A stretch of DNA of 32,136 nt from Bacteroidaceae bacterium (lineage in GTDB: Bacteria > Bacteroidota > Bacteroidia > Bacteroidales > Bacteroidaceae): contig JAFXDG010000085.1 in assembly GCA_017521285.1 (NCBI GenBank), positions 1 through 32,136 on the forward strand, written 5' to 3'. The position numbers were made by a program, and so were the translations under genes. Below, piece after piece: positions 14,053-23,271 of the stretch. Every line of letters starts with the position of its first letter. The first letter of the stretch is position 1. Below the pieces are notes generated by a model, which saw nothing but the letters and a program-made list of their open reading frames with translations, did no database searches and was not told the origin of the DNA.

Positions 14053-15744
14053 ATGAAGGAACTAAAAACCACACTATCAACAATAGTAGCATTATTGTGT
14101 AGTATTACCACAATTGCTCATGATTTTGAGGCAGACGGTATCTATTACAACATTACGTCAAGTGAGGATTTGACAGTGGAGGTGACGTATAGAGGAGACG
14201 ACTCATACAACTCATATTCCAACGAATATACAGGAGAAGTTTCAATCCCTGAAAATATTGCTTACAATGGTAACACGTATTCCGTGATAAGAATTGGAGA
14301 GGGTGCATTCTATGGCTGCTCCAGCCTAATGAACATCAACATACCGAATTCTGTAACGAGTATTGGAGAAGGTGCGTTCAGTTATTGTACCTGTCTTACG
14401 AACATCACCATCCCGAATTCTGTAACAAGCATTGGAGATGGTGTATTTCAAGACTGCAAAAACCTTACAAACATCATCCTTCCAAATTCTGTAACGAGTA
14501 TTGGAAACTATATGTTCCGTAATTGCTCACGCCTTACAAACATAGACATTCCAAGTACTGTAAAGAGCATTGGATGGGGCGCGTTCAGTGATTGTTCCAG
14601 TCTTACAAGCATCACCCTACCGAATTCTGTAACGAGTATTGGAGGTGGAGCGTTCGCTCATTGCTCAAGCCTTACGAACATCAACATCCCGGATTCTGTG
14701 ACAAATGTTGGGAAGAATGCATTTTCTTATTGCTCAAACCTTACAAACATCACCATCCCAAGTTCTGTAACGAGCATTGGGGAAGGCGCGTTCAGTGATT
14801 GTACCAGTCTTACGAGCATCACTCTGCCAAATTCTGTGACGAACATTGAAAGTTATACGTTCGCTTATTGCTCAAGCCTTACAAACATCATCCTTCCAAA
14901 TTGTGTAACGAATATTGGAAAGGAAGCGTTTGCTCATTGCTCAAGCCTTACGGACATCACCATCCCAAATTCTGTAACGAGCATTGGAGAAGGTGCGTTC
15001 CAACATTGCTCAAACATTACGAATATCACCATCCCAGATTATGTGACAAGCATTGAAAATGGTATGTGCTTTGGTTGTTCTAACCTTACAGACATCACCC
15101 TTCCTGATTCAGTAATAAGCATTGGTGGTTGGGCTTTTCATGAAACCAACTGGTGGAATAATCATCCTGATGGATTGATTTATATGGATAGTTATCTCTT
15201 GGGGTATAAAGGAGATAAACCTGCCGATGATATAACAATTAAGGACGGTACTAAAATCATTGGAGGTGAAGCGTTTTGGGACTGTTCAAACATTACGAGT
15301 ATCACCATCCCAAATTCTGTAACGAATATTGGAGAAGGCGCGTTCGAATACTGTTCTGGCCTTACGAGCATCACCATTCCCAATTCTGTGACAAGTATTG
15401 GAAACCATGCGTTCTTTGGTTGCTATGGCCTTACGAACATAATTGTTGCTAATTCTGTACCCCCTACAATCGCATATAATGACACTTTCAGCAATGAAAG
15501 CTATCAAGATGTGACCCTTTATGTACCCAAAGGCTCGTTGAGAGCTTACCAAACCGCTATCAGTTGGAGTAAATTCCTACATGTGGAAGAATATGATGCA
15601 AGAAGTATCGAATCTGCACAAGTGAATAATGCTCGTGTGGCCGTTCCTATCTACGGCCTTCAAGGTCAGCAGATGAAAGAGCACAGAGAACATCTGCCCG
15701 CTGGTATCTATATTCAAGGGGGCGAGAAGTTTGTCGTAAAGTAA
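14053..15744 (+). CDS. BspA-type leucine-rich repeat (LRR_5) surface protein
   Basis: The protein is 563 residues from MKELKTTLSTIVALLCSI, which gives a proper signal peptide. The frame stays open to 13921, but the extra 44 residues are polar and unlike a signal. From about residue 95 to 480 there are about 15 repeats of 23 residues with the pattern ITIPNSVTSIGEGAFxxCSS LTN. They are interrupted once by a segment around HPDGLIYMDSYLLGY. The C terminus (VPIYGLQGQQMKEH, then LPAGIYIQGGEKFVVK) is like the sorting or terminal domain seen on Bacteroidetes BspA proteins. Family members are surface-exposed and bind host or bacterial partners; the ligand here is unknown. The gene lies between copies A and B of the AGGAGT repeat. 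Confidence 0.92.
   Translation: MKELKTTLSTIVALLCSITTIAHDFEADGIYYNITSSEDLTVEVTYRGDDSYNSYSNEYTGEVSIPENIAYNGNTYSVIRIGEGAFYGCSSLMNINIPNSVTSIGEGAFSYCTCLTNITIPNSVTSIGDGVFQDCKNLTNIILPNSVTSIGNYMFRNCSRLTNIDIPSTVKSIGWGAFSDCSSLTSITLPNSVTSIGGGAFAHCSSLTNINIPDSVTNVGKNAFSYCSNLTNITIPSSVTSIGEGAFSDCTSLTSITLPNSVTNIESYTFAYCSSLTNIILPNCVTNIGKEAFAHCSSLTDITIPNSVTSIGEGAFQHCSNITNITIPDYVTSIENGMCFGCSNLTDITLPDSVISIGGWAFHETNWWNNHPDGLIYMDSYLLGYKGDKPADDITIKDGTKIIGGEAFWDCSNITSITIPNSVTNIGEGAFEYCSGLTSITIPNSVTSIGNHAFFGCYGLTNIIVANSVPPTIAYNDTFSNESYQDVTLYVPKGSLRAYQTAISWSKFLHVEEYDARSIESAQVNNARVAVPIYGLQGQQMKEHREHLPAGIYIQGGEKFVVK
14335..15430 (+). repeat. 69-bp coding tandem repeats of the LRR region
   Basis: The 23-residue LRR units are also visible in DNA as imperfect 69-bp repeats, each with a near-constant AATTCTGTAACGAGYATTGG block. 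They are a substrate for unequal recombination that would change repeat number in frame. Confidence 0.8.
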
Positions 15745-15830
15745 CGTGTGCCCTCAGATAGTCAGCGATAAACGCATGAAAGAAATCCATCCTTATCGGA
15801 TAGCCTCCGTCACCCTCACCTTATTATATA

Positions 15831-15987
15831 ATTCAAATTTCGCAAGCTCAACTTTCAGGAGTACAGGAGTGTAGGAGTGACGCTTCGCTTAGGAGTGTAG
15901 ACGATAGTGCTGCTTGCATAGTCGAAACTATTGTCTACACTCCTACCTCCTACACTCCTGCTACTTCTCTACTTGCGAAACTTGAAT
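15831..15987. repeat. Dispersed AGGAGT-type palindromic element, copy B, with 16-bp terminal inverted repeats
   Basis: The ends ATTCAAATTTCGCAAG (15831-15846) and CTTGCGAAACTTGAAT (15972-15987) pair at 15 of 16 positions. TTATATA occurs directly on both sides (15824-15830 and 15988-15994), as a target duplication would. The first 82 bases from 15838 equal copy A. It lies 86 bases after the BspA-like stop codon. Confidence 0.85.
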
Positions 15988-15996
15988 TTATATAAC

Positions 15997-16022
15997 ACTC
16001 CGAAAGGAGTTTTCATCTTTTT
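15997..16022 (+). terminator. Short terminator after repeat copy B
   Basis: ACTCC (15997-16001), loop GAAA, GGAGT (16006-16010), then TTTCATCTTTTT. The stem is short but has a stable GNRA-type loop. It could end transcription from the BspA-like gene. Confidence 0.45.
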
Positions 16023-16045
16023 GAAAAAATAATTGGGTCAAACTC

Positions 16046-16076
16046 TTGACATCGCCTTCTGGATTTTGTATATTTG
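16046..16076 (+). promoter_or_regulatory. Promoter for the HU-like gene
   Basis: TTG (16046-16048), 20 bases, TATATTTG (16069-16076) and C. This is an excellent Bacteroidetes promoter, with a leader of about 70 bases to the start codon. Confidence 0.75.
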
Positions 16077-16152
16077 CAGTGTGAAAAGCAATGCGCATTT
16101 GTCAGACACAAACAAAAGTATTTATGAACAATTTAAAACAGATTTTTAAACT

Positions 16153-16614
16153 ATGGGAGTATCAGTAACTGTCCAGAAACGAGTGTTGAAATTTACGGAA
16201 AACGAGAAGACCGTGTATGTAGCCAAGGCGCAACGGGGTGATGTCATCATGCCCGACAAGATTGCGAAATATGTGGCTAAAGACACCGGTGCCCCTCAGG
16301 CACAAGTAAAGATGATATTGGATACACTCGTGGAGTCCATGATGGACTGGATTGAGGAAGGACATGGCGTGAAGTTGGGAAACTTCGGGTCGTTCATGCC
16401 GACGGCAAAAAGTGCAAGTAGCGAAGTACCTGAAGAGGTCGGGGTAAAACGAATGTGGGTGACATTCTATGCCAGCAAGCAGTTGAAAGACAGACTCGAT
16501 GAGGTGAAGTACAGCACTGTAAACGAATTTGCCGCCGAAGCAGAAAAGGATGACAGCGGTTCGGCCGGCGGAGGTGACTCGTCAGGTTCGGGCACAGGCA
16601 GCAATCCGCTTTAA
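16153..16614 (+). CDS. HU-like DNA-binding protein with Gly/Ser-rich tail
   Basis: The protein has 153 residues. Residues about 1-125 fit the HU-HIG/HU-like domain found in Bacteroidetes: MGVSVTVQKRVLKF at the start, IAKYVAKDTGAPQAQVKMILD in the helical part, and the HU signature-like HGVKLGNFGSFMPTAKS. The tail (about 130-153) is Asp/Gly/Ser-rich (GGGDSSGSGTGSN) and probably disordered. Such proteins bind DNA without strong sequence preference and may bend it. The gene has its own promoter (16046-16076) and terminator (16644-16680), so it is a single-gene unit. It is not the housekeeping HU, which is about 90 residues. Confidence 0.88.
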   Translation: MGVSVTVQKRVLKFTENEKTVYVAKAQRGDVIMPDKIAKYVAKDTGAPQAQVKMILDTLVESMMDWIEEGHGVKLGNFGSFMPTAKSASSEVPEEVGVKRMWVTFYASKQLKDRLDEVKYSTVNEFAAEAEKDDSGSAGGGDSSGSGTGSNPL

Positions 16615-16643
16615 CAATGACTGTTGGGTGCAATATGCACGGA

Positions 16644-16680
16644 AAAGGGAGGTCCTTGCGAGGGCTTCCCTTTCTTCCTT
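16644..16680 (+). terminator. Terminator after the HU-like gene
   Basis: AAAGGGA (16644-16650) pairs with TCCCTTT (16667-16673), followed by CTTCCTT. The position, 30 bases after the stop codon, fits a terminator. Confidence 0.6.
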
Positions 16681-16765
16681 AAGGTTAATCTTCCTTAAAT
16701 ATAGTAATCATGTGTAAGCAGAAAGAGCAAAAAATAGTATTTTTGTCCGTTTAATGGCGAAACTT

Positions 16766-17602
16766 ATGAGAAAAAAGACAGTATGGGCTGGTTTGCTCTT
16801 GCTGGGGGCGTGCCTTGTGGCAGCCTGCGGTGACAACGGAGAGAGCCAAGCACAACAACATTTGCAAAAGGCTGAACAGGCTTTGACTGAGGGAAAATAT
16901 AACGAGGCGAAACTGCAGATTGACAGCATTCGCACACAATATCCCAAGGCATTTGAGGCTCGCAAAAAGGGCATCGGACTGATGCAACAGATTGACTTGG
17001 CCGAGCAGCAACGCTCGTTGTCCTACCTGGACAGTACACTGGCTGTGCAACAGCAATTGGTGGCTGAGGCCAAAGAGGGGCTGGTGCTGGAAAAAGACAC
17101 CGCTTATCAGGAGGTGGGCAACTACTTCCACCCCGGACAGACGGTGGAGCGCACGTTGTACCGCTCGTTCTTGCGCGGACAGGTGGACGAGAAGGGTAAC
17201 ATGACCCTGACTTCCATCTATTGGGGTGAACGTCATGCCCATCATCATGCCGTAAAGGTGGTGGCCAAGGATGCAACCTTTGCCGAGACACCGGCCTCGG
17301 AAGATGTCTATGAAAGCGAGAATGTAGGTTGGAAGACTGAAAAGGCTGACTATCCGTTGGGAAAGGATGGGGGAGTGATAGCATTCATTGCCATGAACCA
17401 TGGGGTGCAGACGATGAAGGCACACTACATTGGCGAACGCAGCTACGTCATCAACGTACGCCCCGAGGATAGCGAAGCCATTGTAAAACTCTATAAGTTG
17501 TCGCAAGCACTCACTGCTTTGGAACAGACCAAGAAGGAGCGCGAAGAGGCACTACGCAAGATTGCCTTTGTGGAGAGAAAAATGAAAGAAAACAATAAAT
17601 AA
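16766..17602 (+). CDS. Lipoprotein of unknown function, coiled-coil/TPR-like
   Basis: The protein has 278 residues from MRKKTVWAGLLLLGACLVAAC. The lipobox LVAAC makes Cys21 the lipid site. A start four codons earlier (16754) is open but would lie almost on the predicted transcription start given the -7 box TATTTTTG at 16738-16745. Residues about 28-70 are a helix pair (QHLQKAEQALTEGKYNEAKLQ) like a TPR unit. The C-terminal 40 residues form a charged coiled coil (ALEQTKKEREEALRKIAFVE). The centre is beta-rich (NMTLTSIYWGERHAHHHAVK). No catalytic motif is seen. It is encoded 101 bases before thrA, separated by a palindromic repeat, and may be read as one unit with it. Confidence 0.78.
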   Translation: MRKKTVWAGLLLLGACLVAACGDNGESQAQQHLQKAEQALTEGKYNEAKLQIDSIRTQYPKAFEARKKGIGLMQQIDLAEQQRSLSYLDSTLAVQQQLVAEAKEGLVLEKDTAYQEVGNYFHPGQTVERTLYRSFLRGQVDEKGNMTLTSIYWGERHAHHHAVKVVAKDATFAETPASEDVYESENVGWKTEKADYPLGKDGGVIAFIAMNHGVQTMKAHYIGERSYVINVRPEDSEAIVKLYKLSQALTALEQTKKEREEALRKIAFVERKMKENNK

Positions 17603-17608
17603 TGTGTC

Positions 17609-17673
17609 AATATGCCAATGTGCTAATTTGCCAATGCCCCATGCGGCTCGAGTTATTAGCACATTTGCATATT
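17609..17673. repeat. Inverted repeat with 19-bp arms, plus TTAGCACATTTGCA direct repeats, before thrA
   Basis: AATATGCCAATGTGCTAAT (17609-17627) pairs with 17655-17673 at 18 of 19 bases. The right arm is followed by further TTAGCACATTTGCAC and ATTAGCATATTAAC units up to 17700. The stretch fills the space between the lipoprotein and thrA and could act as a transcript-processing or attenuation hairpin. Confidence 0.65.
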
Positions 17674-17703
17674 AGCACATTTGCACATTAGCATATTAAC
17701 AAT

Positions 17704-20137
17704 ATGAAAGTAATGAAATTCGGCGGAACATCCGTAGGTTCCGTGAACAGTATTCTGAATGTAAAGAAGATAGTGGAGGCCGAGCAAGAGCCGGTCATTG
17801 TGGTTGTGTCGGCCTTGGGCGGCATCACTGACAAACTGATAGCAACCTCGCAGATGGCTGCCAGTGGTGACAGCGGCTATGAGGTGGCATTAGCAGAAAT
17901 CAAGAAGCGCCACATTGACATGATTGAGACACTGATTCCTGCTGGAGGGCAGAAAGAGAATCTCTTGCTCATTGCCAACCAGCTGCTGACCGAACTGGGC
18001 GGCATCTATCAGGGACTCTACCTTATCCGCGACTTGTCGGCCAAGACATTGGCTACCATCGTCAGCTATGGCGAACGCATTTCGTCGCGCATCGTCACTA
18101 CCCTTATCGAATGGGGCTGAATGGTTCGACTCGCGTAACTTCATCAAGACCGAACAGAAGCAGGGCAAGCATATCCTGGATTCGGAACTGACCAATAAAT
18201 TGGTATGTGATACATTTGGGAAATTGACTTCTAAAGTTGCTTTGGTGCCTGGCTTCATCTCTACCGACAAAAATACAGGCGAAGTGACCAATCTCGGACG
18301 GGGTGGGTCTGACTACACGGCTGCAATTATTGCTGCCGCACTGGAGGCCGACTGCCTGGAGATATGGACCGATGTGGATGGCTTCATGACGGCCGATCCG
18401 CGTGTCATCAGCAGTGCTTACACCATCAACGAACTGAGCTATGTGGAGGCTACTGAGCTTTGTAACTTTGGTGCGAAGGTGGTGTATCCGCCTACCATCT
18501 ATCCCGTTTGCCATAAGAATATCCCCATTCTCATCAAGAATACTTTCAATCCAGAAGGAGCTGGTACTATTATCAGCAGTGAGACGAAGGACGGACAGAA
18601 AGCCATCAAGGGTATATCTTCCATCAACGACACAAGCTTGATTACCGTACAGGGTCTTGGTATGGTGGGTGTTATCGGTATCAATTTCCGCATATTCAAG
18701 ACATTGGCTCAGAATGGGATCAGTGTGTTCCTCGTGTCTCAGGCCTCTTCGGAGAACAGCACTTCTATCGGCGTGCGTAACGAAGATGCGGCCTTGGCTT
18801 GCGAGGTGCTGAATGCCGAGTTTGCCAAGGAGATAGAGATGGGCGAGTTGGGAACCGTGACAGCCGAATGCAACTTGGCTACTGTGGCCATTGTGGGTGA
18901 GAACATGAAGCATACGCCCGGTATTGCCGGTAAACTGTTCGGTACGCTGGGCCGCAACGGCATCAACGTGATTGCCTGTGCACAGGGAGCCAGTGAGACG
19001 AACATCTCATTCGTGGTGGCCCGCGAATCATTGCGCAAGACATTGAATGTCATCCACGACAGTTTTTTCCTCTCTGAATACCAAGTGCTCAACCTATTTA
19101 TCTGCGGTGTGGGTACGGTAGGCGGCAGCCTGTTGGAGCAGATTCGCCAGCAGCGTCAGAAACTGATGGACGAACGCGGATTGAAACTGAATGTGGTGGG
19201 TATCGCCAGTGGACACAATGCCCTCTTCTGCCGTGAAGGAATCAGTCTTGACAATTATCGTGAACAGTTGGCACAAAGTGAACCAAGCAACATACAGCGC
19301 CTGCATGACGAGGTGATAGGCATGAACATATTCAATTCTGTGTTTGTCGATTGTACAGCCAGTGCCGAAGTGGCTTCGCTATACGGCGACTTCCTTCAGA
19401 AGAACATCTCTGTCGTAGCAGCCAATAAGGTGGCGGCTTCATCAGAATACGAAAATTACTCTTTCTTGAAGCAGACAGCCCGTGCACGTGGTGTGAAGTA
19501 CCTCTTCGAAACCAATGTGGGTGCCGGATTGCCCATTATCAATACTATCAACAACCTCATTACCAGTGGTGACAAGATCCTGAAGATTGAGGCTGTGCTC
19601 AGTGGTACGCTGAACTTCATTTTCAACGAAATCAGTGCAGAGGTACCCTTCAGCGAAACGGTGCGTCGCGCCAAGGAGCAAGGTTACTCTGAACCAGACC
19701 CGCGCATCGACCTCAGTGGAAAGGATGTTATCCGCAAATTGGTAATCTTGGCCCGTGAAGCCGGGTATCGTGTAGAGCAGGAAGATGTGGAGAAGCACCT
19801 CTTCATCCCGCAAGAGTTCTTTGACGGTTCGTTGGACGACTTCTGGAAGAACCTGCCGACACTGGATGCCGATTTCGAAGAACGCCGCCGTCGTCTGGAA
19901 AGCGAGGGCAAGCGTTGGCGCTTTGTGGCCAAGATGGAAAACGGCAAGACCACGGTATCACTCTGTGAAGTAGATAAAGACCATCCATTCTATATGTTGG
20001 AAGGTAGTAACAACATCATTCTGCTCACCACCGAGCGCTACAAGGAATACCCCATGCTTATCCAAGGCTACGGAGCCGGTGCAGGGGTAACAGCTGCCGG
20101 TGTGTTTGCAGATATTATGAGTATTGCGAATATATAA
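17704..20137 (+). CDS. thrA: Bifunctional aspartokinase/homoserine dehydrogenase, with a frameshift near base 18112
   Basis: Two frames together give one ThrA: 17704-18120 (residues 1-138, ending at a stop) and a frame from 18068 to 20137 that takes over from about 18113. Leaving out T18112 joins ...TTLIE to GAEWFDSRNF, giving 810 residues, the normal length of the fused enzyme. The N-terminal kinase has KFGGTSVGS. Two ACT domains lie in the middle (ITVQGLGMVGV and VAIVGENMKHTPGIAGKLF). The C-terminal dehydrogenase has the NAD(P) loop FICGVGTVGGS and the signature GYSEPDPRIDLSGKDV. It makes aspartyl phosphate and then homoserine. As read, the gene would yield a truncated kinase fragment. A sequencing or assembly error is as likely as a true mutation. 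Its stop overlaps the next start (TAATG). Confidence 0.93.
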
Positions 20138-21360
20138 TGAAACATCTGATAATCTTAGGTGACGGAATGGCCGATTGGCCGGTGGCTTCCTTGGGCGGGA
20201 AGACACTGTTGCAATATGCCCAGACACCTAACATGGACAAACTGGCCCGCTTGGGACGGACAGGTATGCTGAAGACGGTGCCTGTGGGATTCCATCCCGG
20301 CAGTGAGGTGGCCAATACGGCAATCCTTGGATACAACCTGAAAGAAGTTTATGAAGGACGTGGATCGTTGGAAGCAGCCAGCATCGGATATGAGTTGCAG
20401 CCCGGCGACATGGCCATGCGTTGTAATCTCATCTGTGTGGCTGACGGCCGCATCAAGAACCATTCTGCCGGACACATTACGACTGAAGAGGCAGATGTCC
20501 TCGTCCGTTTTTTGCAAGAAGAGTTGGCTAAGGACGAACAGTTTGCCAATGTGACACTGACCACCGGTATCCAGTATCGTCACTTGCTCGTCATCAAAGG
20601 CGGCGACAAGCGCTTGCGTTGCACGGCTCCGCACGATGTGCCGGGACAAGAGTTCATGCCCTTGTTAGTGAAACCCAAACTGATGGAAGCACAACCGACG
20701 GCAGACCTTATCAACCGCATGATACTCCGTTCACAAGAGTTGTTGGCCACCCATCCATTGAATCTCAAGCGCGTGGCTGAAGGGAAAGACCCTGCCAACA
20801 GCTTGTGGCCCTGGTCACCCGGCTACCGTCCTAGTATGGTGCCGCTGACAGAAACTTATCCCGCCATCAAGAGTGGTGCTGTCATTTCGGCAGTTGACCT
20901 CATCAAGGGCATTGGCCACTATGCCGGCCTACGCAACATTGAGGTGGAAGGTGCTACGGGACTTTACAACACCAATTATGAAGGAAAGACAGCTGCCACA
21001 TTGGAGGCTTTGCGCACCGATGACTTTGTCTATCTTCATATCGAAGCCAGCGATGAGGCCGGACATGAAGGAGATGTTCCTTTGAAGGTGCGCACCATTG
21101 AGTATCTCGACAGCCGCGTGGTAGGTCCTATTGTTGAAGAGGTGAGCGGTTGGGACGAGCCTGTGGCCATTGCCGTCTTGCCTGACCATCCTACACCCTG
21201 TGAGCATCGTACCCATACGGCGGACCCCGTACCCTTCCTTATCTATTATCCCGGCATTGAAGCCGATAAGGTAGAGACTTTCGACGAAGTAGCCTGCAAG
21301 CAAGGCGCTTGTGGCGTGATGGAGAGTGAAGAGTTTATGAAAGAATTTATGAAAGAATAA
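20137..21360 (+). CDS. Proposed homoserine kinase of the cofactor-independent phosphoglycerate mutase fold
   Basis: The protein has 407 residues. The start MKHLIILGDGMADWP carries the first metal-binding Asp of the alkaline phosphatase superfamily, as in archaeal-type phosphoglycerate mutase (apgM). The tracts HPGSEVANTAILGYN and HIEASDEAGHEGD, and the DHPTPCEHRTHTADPVP tail with metal-binding His residues, fit the same group. The gene overlaps the thrA stop by one base and is followed 10 bases later by thrC. No classical GHMP homoserine kinase is present in the operon. The placement supports the long-standing proposal (TIGR02535) that this family does the homoserine phosphorylation step. Biochemical activity as phosphoglycerate mutase is the alternative. 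Confidence 0.88.
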   Translation: MKHLIILGDGMADWPVASLGGKTLLQYAQTPNMDKLARLGRTGMLKTVPVGFHPGSEVANTAILGYNLKEVYEGRGSLEAASIGYELQPGDMAMRCNLICVADGRIKNHSAGHITTEEADVLVRFLQEELAKDEQFANVTLTTGIQYRHLLVIKGGDKRLRCTAPHDVPGQEFMPLLVKPKLMEAQPTADLINRMILRSQELLATHPLNLKRVAEGKDPANSLWPWSPGYRPSMVPLTETYPAIKSGAVISAVDLIKGIGHYAGLRNIEVEGATGLYNTNYEGKTAATLEALRTDDFVYLHIEASDEAGHEGDVPLKVRTIEYLDSRVVGPIVEEVSGWDEPVAIAVLPDHPTPCEHRTHTADPVPFLIYYPGIEADKVETFDEVACKQGACGVMESEEFMKEFMKE

Positions 21361-21370
21361 TAATAAAATT

Positions 21371-22672
21371 ATGAAATACTACAGCACCAACCGCCAGGCT
21401 CCTATGGCAACCCTGCATGAGGCAGTGGTGAAGGGACTGGCTTCAGACAAGGGTCTCTATATGCCTGAGACCATCAAACCACTCCCCAAGGAGTTCTTTG
21501 ATGAGATTGAGAACCTTTCGTTCCAAGAGATTGCTTACCGTGTGGCCGACGCTTTCTTTGGCGAAGATGTTCCGGCCGATGTGTTGAAGCACATTGTGTA
21601 TGACACACTCAGTTTCGATGTGCCGGCCGTGCGTGTGACCGACACCATCTATTCACTTGAACTGTTCCATGGCCCCACATTAGCATTCAAGGATGTGGGT
21701 GCCCGTTTCATGGCCCGTCTATTGGGTTACTTCATCCGTCAGGAGGGACAGGAACAGGTGAATGTCCTCGTAGCCACATCGGGCGACACGGGTAGTGCCG
21801 TGGCCAACGGTTTCTTGGGCGTAGAGGGCATCCACGTGTATGTGCTCTATCCCAAAGGAAAGGTCAGCGAAATTCAGGAAAAACAGTTTACTACCCTTGG
21901 TCAGAACATTACAGCCATCGAGGTGGATGGTGTGTTTGATGATTGTCAGGCATTGGTGAAGAATGCTTTTATGGATAAGGAACTGAATGCCCACATGAAG
22001 CTCACTTCGGCCAACTCTATCAACGTGGCCCGTTTCTTGCCGCAGGCTTTTTACTACTTCTATGCGTATGCCCAGTTGAAGAAGTTGGATAAGGCTGATG
22101 AATTGGTCATCTGTGTGCCCAGTGGAAACTTCGGAAACATCACTGCCGGCCTCTTTGGCAAGCACATGGGATTGCCCGTGAAGCGCTTCATTGCTGCCAA
22201 CAACCGCAACGACATTTTCTATAACTATTTGCAGACGGGAGTCTATTCACCCAAACCTTCTGTGGCCACGATTGCCAATGCTATGGATGTGGGCGACCCC
22301 AGCAACTTTGCCCGTGTGATAGAATTGTACGGAAACAGTCATGCTGCCATCAAGGCCGAGATTAGTGGTACGACCTACACAGACGAACAGATTCGTGAGA
22401 CGGTAAAACAAACATATACGGAGACTGGTTATCTGCTCGACCCGCATGGCGCATGCGGCTATCGTGCCTTGGCCGAAGGATTGCAGCCCGGTGAAGTGGG
22501 TGTGTTCCTCGAAACGGCTCATCCTGCCAAGTTCCTCGAAACCGTAGAAGGCATCATTGGTGACAAGGTTGAGATTCCTGCCAAGTTGCAAGAGTTCATG
22601 AAAGGCACCAAGCAAAGTGTCCCCATGACCAAAGAATTTGCCGACTTCAAGCAATATTTGTTGGGACAATAA
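21371..22672 (+). CDS. thrC: Threonine synthase
   Basis: The protein has 433 residues. The start MKYYSTNRQAPMATLHEAVVKG and the PLP-binding lysine in GPTLAFKDVGARF (near residue 110) are characteristic of threonine synthase of the longer bacterial type. A phosphate-binding loop is seen in VATSGDTGSAV, and VCVPSGNFGN is the second cofactor loop. The enzyme turns phosphohomoserine into threonine and phosphate in the cytoplasm and completes the pathway begun by thrA. It starts 10 bases after the previous gene. The transcript probably ends at the stem-loop 22749-22819. Confidence 0.96.
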   Translation: MKYYSTNRQAPMATLHEAVVKGLASDKGLYMPETIKPLPKEFFDEIENLSFQEIAYRVADAFFGEDVPADVLKHIVYDTLSFDVPAVRVTDTIYSLELFHGPTLAFKDVGARFMARLLGYFIRQEGQEQVNVLVATSGDTGSAVANGFLGVEGIHVYVLYPKGKVSEIQEKQFTTLGQNITAIEVDGVFDDCQALVKNAFMDKELNAHMKLTSANSINVARFLPQAFYYFYAYAQLKKLDKADELVICVPSGNFGNITAGLFGKHMGLPVKRFIAANNRNDIFYNYLQTGVYSPKPSVATIANAMDVGDPSNFARVIELYGNSHAAIKAEISGTTYTDEQIRETVKQTYTETGYLLDPHGACGYRALAEGLQPGEVGVFLETAHPAKFLETVEGIIGDKVEIPAKLQEFMKGTKQSVPMTKEFADFKQYLLGQ

Positions 22673-22748
22673 CCTCGCTCAAAAATAGGGGAAGCCTCCG
22701 TGAGAGCAAAAAATGAGGGTGTGCAAAATGCCATCATTTCATTTTTTA

Positions 22749-22819
22749 GACGCGGATAACGCAGATAAATTATAACCCATCGGGTATAATGATTAAGACA
22801 AATCTGTGTTATCCGCGTC
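22749..22819 (+). terminator. Long stem-loop after thrC
   Basis: GACGCGGATAACGCAGAT (22749-22766) pairs with ATCTGTGTTATCCGCGTC (22802-22819) at 17 of 18 bases. A small inner hairpin around TAACCCATCGGGTATA lies in the loop. No pure T tract follows, so it may be an intergenic repeat acting at the operon end. Confidence 0.6.
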
Positions 22820-22905
22820 ATCTGCGTCTGAAAAGTATATTATGACACAACTTCCCTCCCAGAAGTTTTTAGTGATTCGTTGAATCCAAATCAAGGACAT
22901 GAATC

Positions 22906-23106
22906 TCAACGAGCATTCACTATAGAAATTGCACGCAGGAAATCCTTATCATTAACGAGAATTTTCACATTGCCACCCAACGTAAGGTAAGGTGAAGTCA
23001 CGACACCCAATGTTTCATCGCGCAACATACACTCCACCTTCTCGGCCTGTAACAGTCCCTTTACCAATTCGGCTTCCCACAGAGAGCCTTCGAATACCTC
23101 TTTCAT
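22906..23106 (-). CDS. DUF2007 domain protein
   Basis: The protein has 66 residues. EVFEGSLWEAELVKGLLQ then GGNVKILVNDKDFLRAISI fits the small DUF2007 (putative signal-transducing) family: a beta-alpha-beta fold with a first strand and helix 'xVFxGxxxEAxxVKxxLE'. The function is unknown in this family. It is encoded on the minus strand, 165 bases after the acyl-CoA synthetase gene terminator region, and may be its own unit. The length is typical. The start is well placed at MKEVFEGS. Confidence 0.75.
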   Translation of the reverse strand: MKEVFEGSLWEAELVKGLLQAEKVECMLRDETLGVVTSPYLTLGGNVKILVNDKDFLRAISIVNAR

Positions 23107-23183
23107 ACCTTATTATATATAAGAGTTCAACAATTCCAATCTACACAACAACAGCAATAACTGTTATGTTCGAGCAGTTTCAT

Positions 23184-23262
23184 AAAAAAACACCGAAACA
23201 CAAAAATACAGAGTTTCTTCTCCCCAAACAATTGGGTCTTTGTATTTCCGGGTTTCGGTGTT
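23184..23262 (-). terminator. Terminator of the acyl-CoA synthetase unit
   Basis: AACACCGAAAC (23189-23199) pairs with GTTTCGGTGTT (23252-23262), with extra pairing inside. On the minus strand the stem is followed by a T run (A run on plus at 23184-23190). Confidence 0.7.
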
Positions 23263-23271
23263 CCAGCTATA

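Noticed and set aside
12909-15987. A composite transposon made of copies A and B around the BspA-like gene
   Set aside because: Both copies are in the same orientation and could act so, but no transposase is present and no target duplication spans the whole unit. Separate insertions explain it better.
18103-18121. Programmed frameshifting in thrA
   Set aside because: There is no slippery heptamer, no rare-codon or stop context of known +1 sites, and no pseudoknot was seen. A mutation or sequencing error is simpler.
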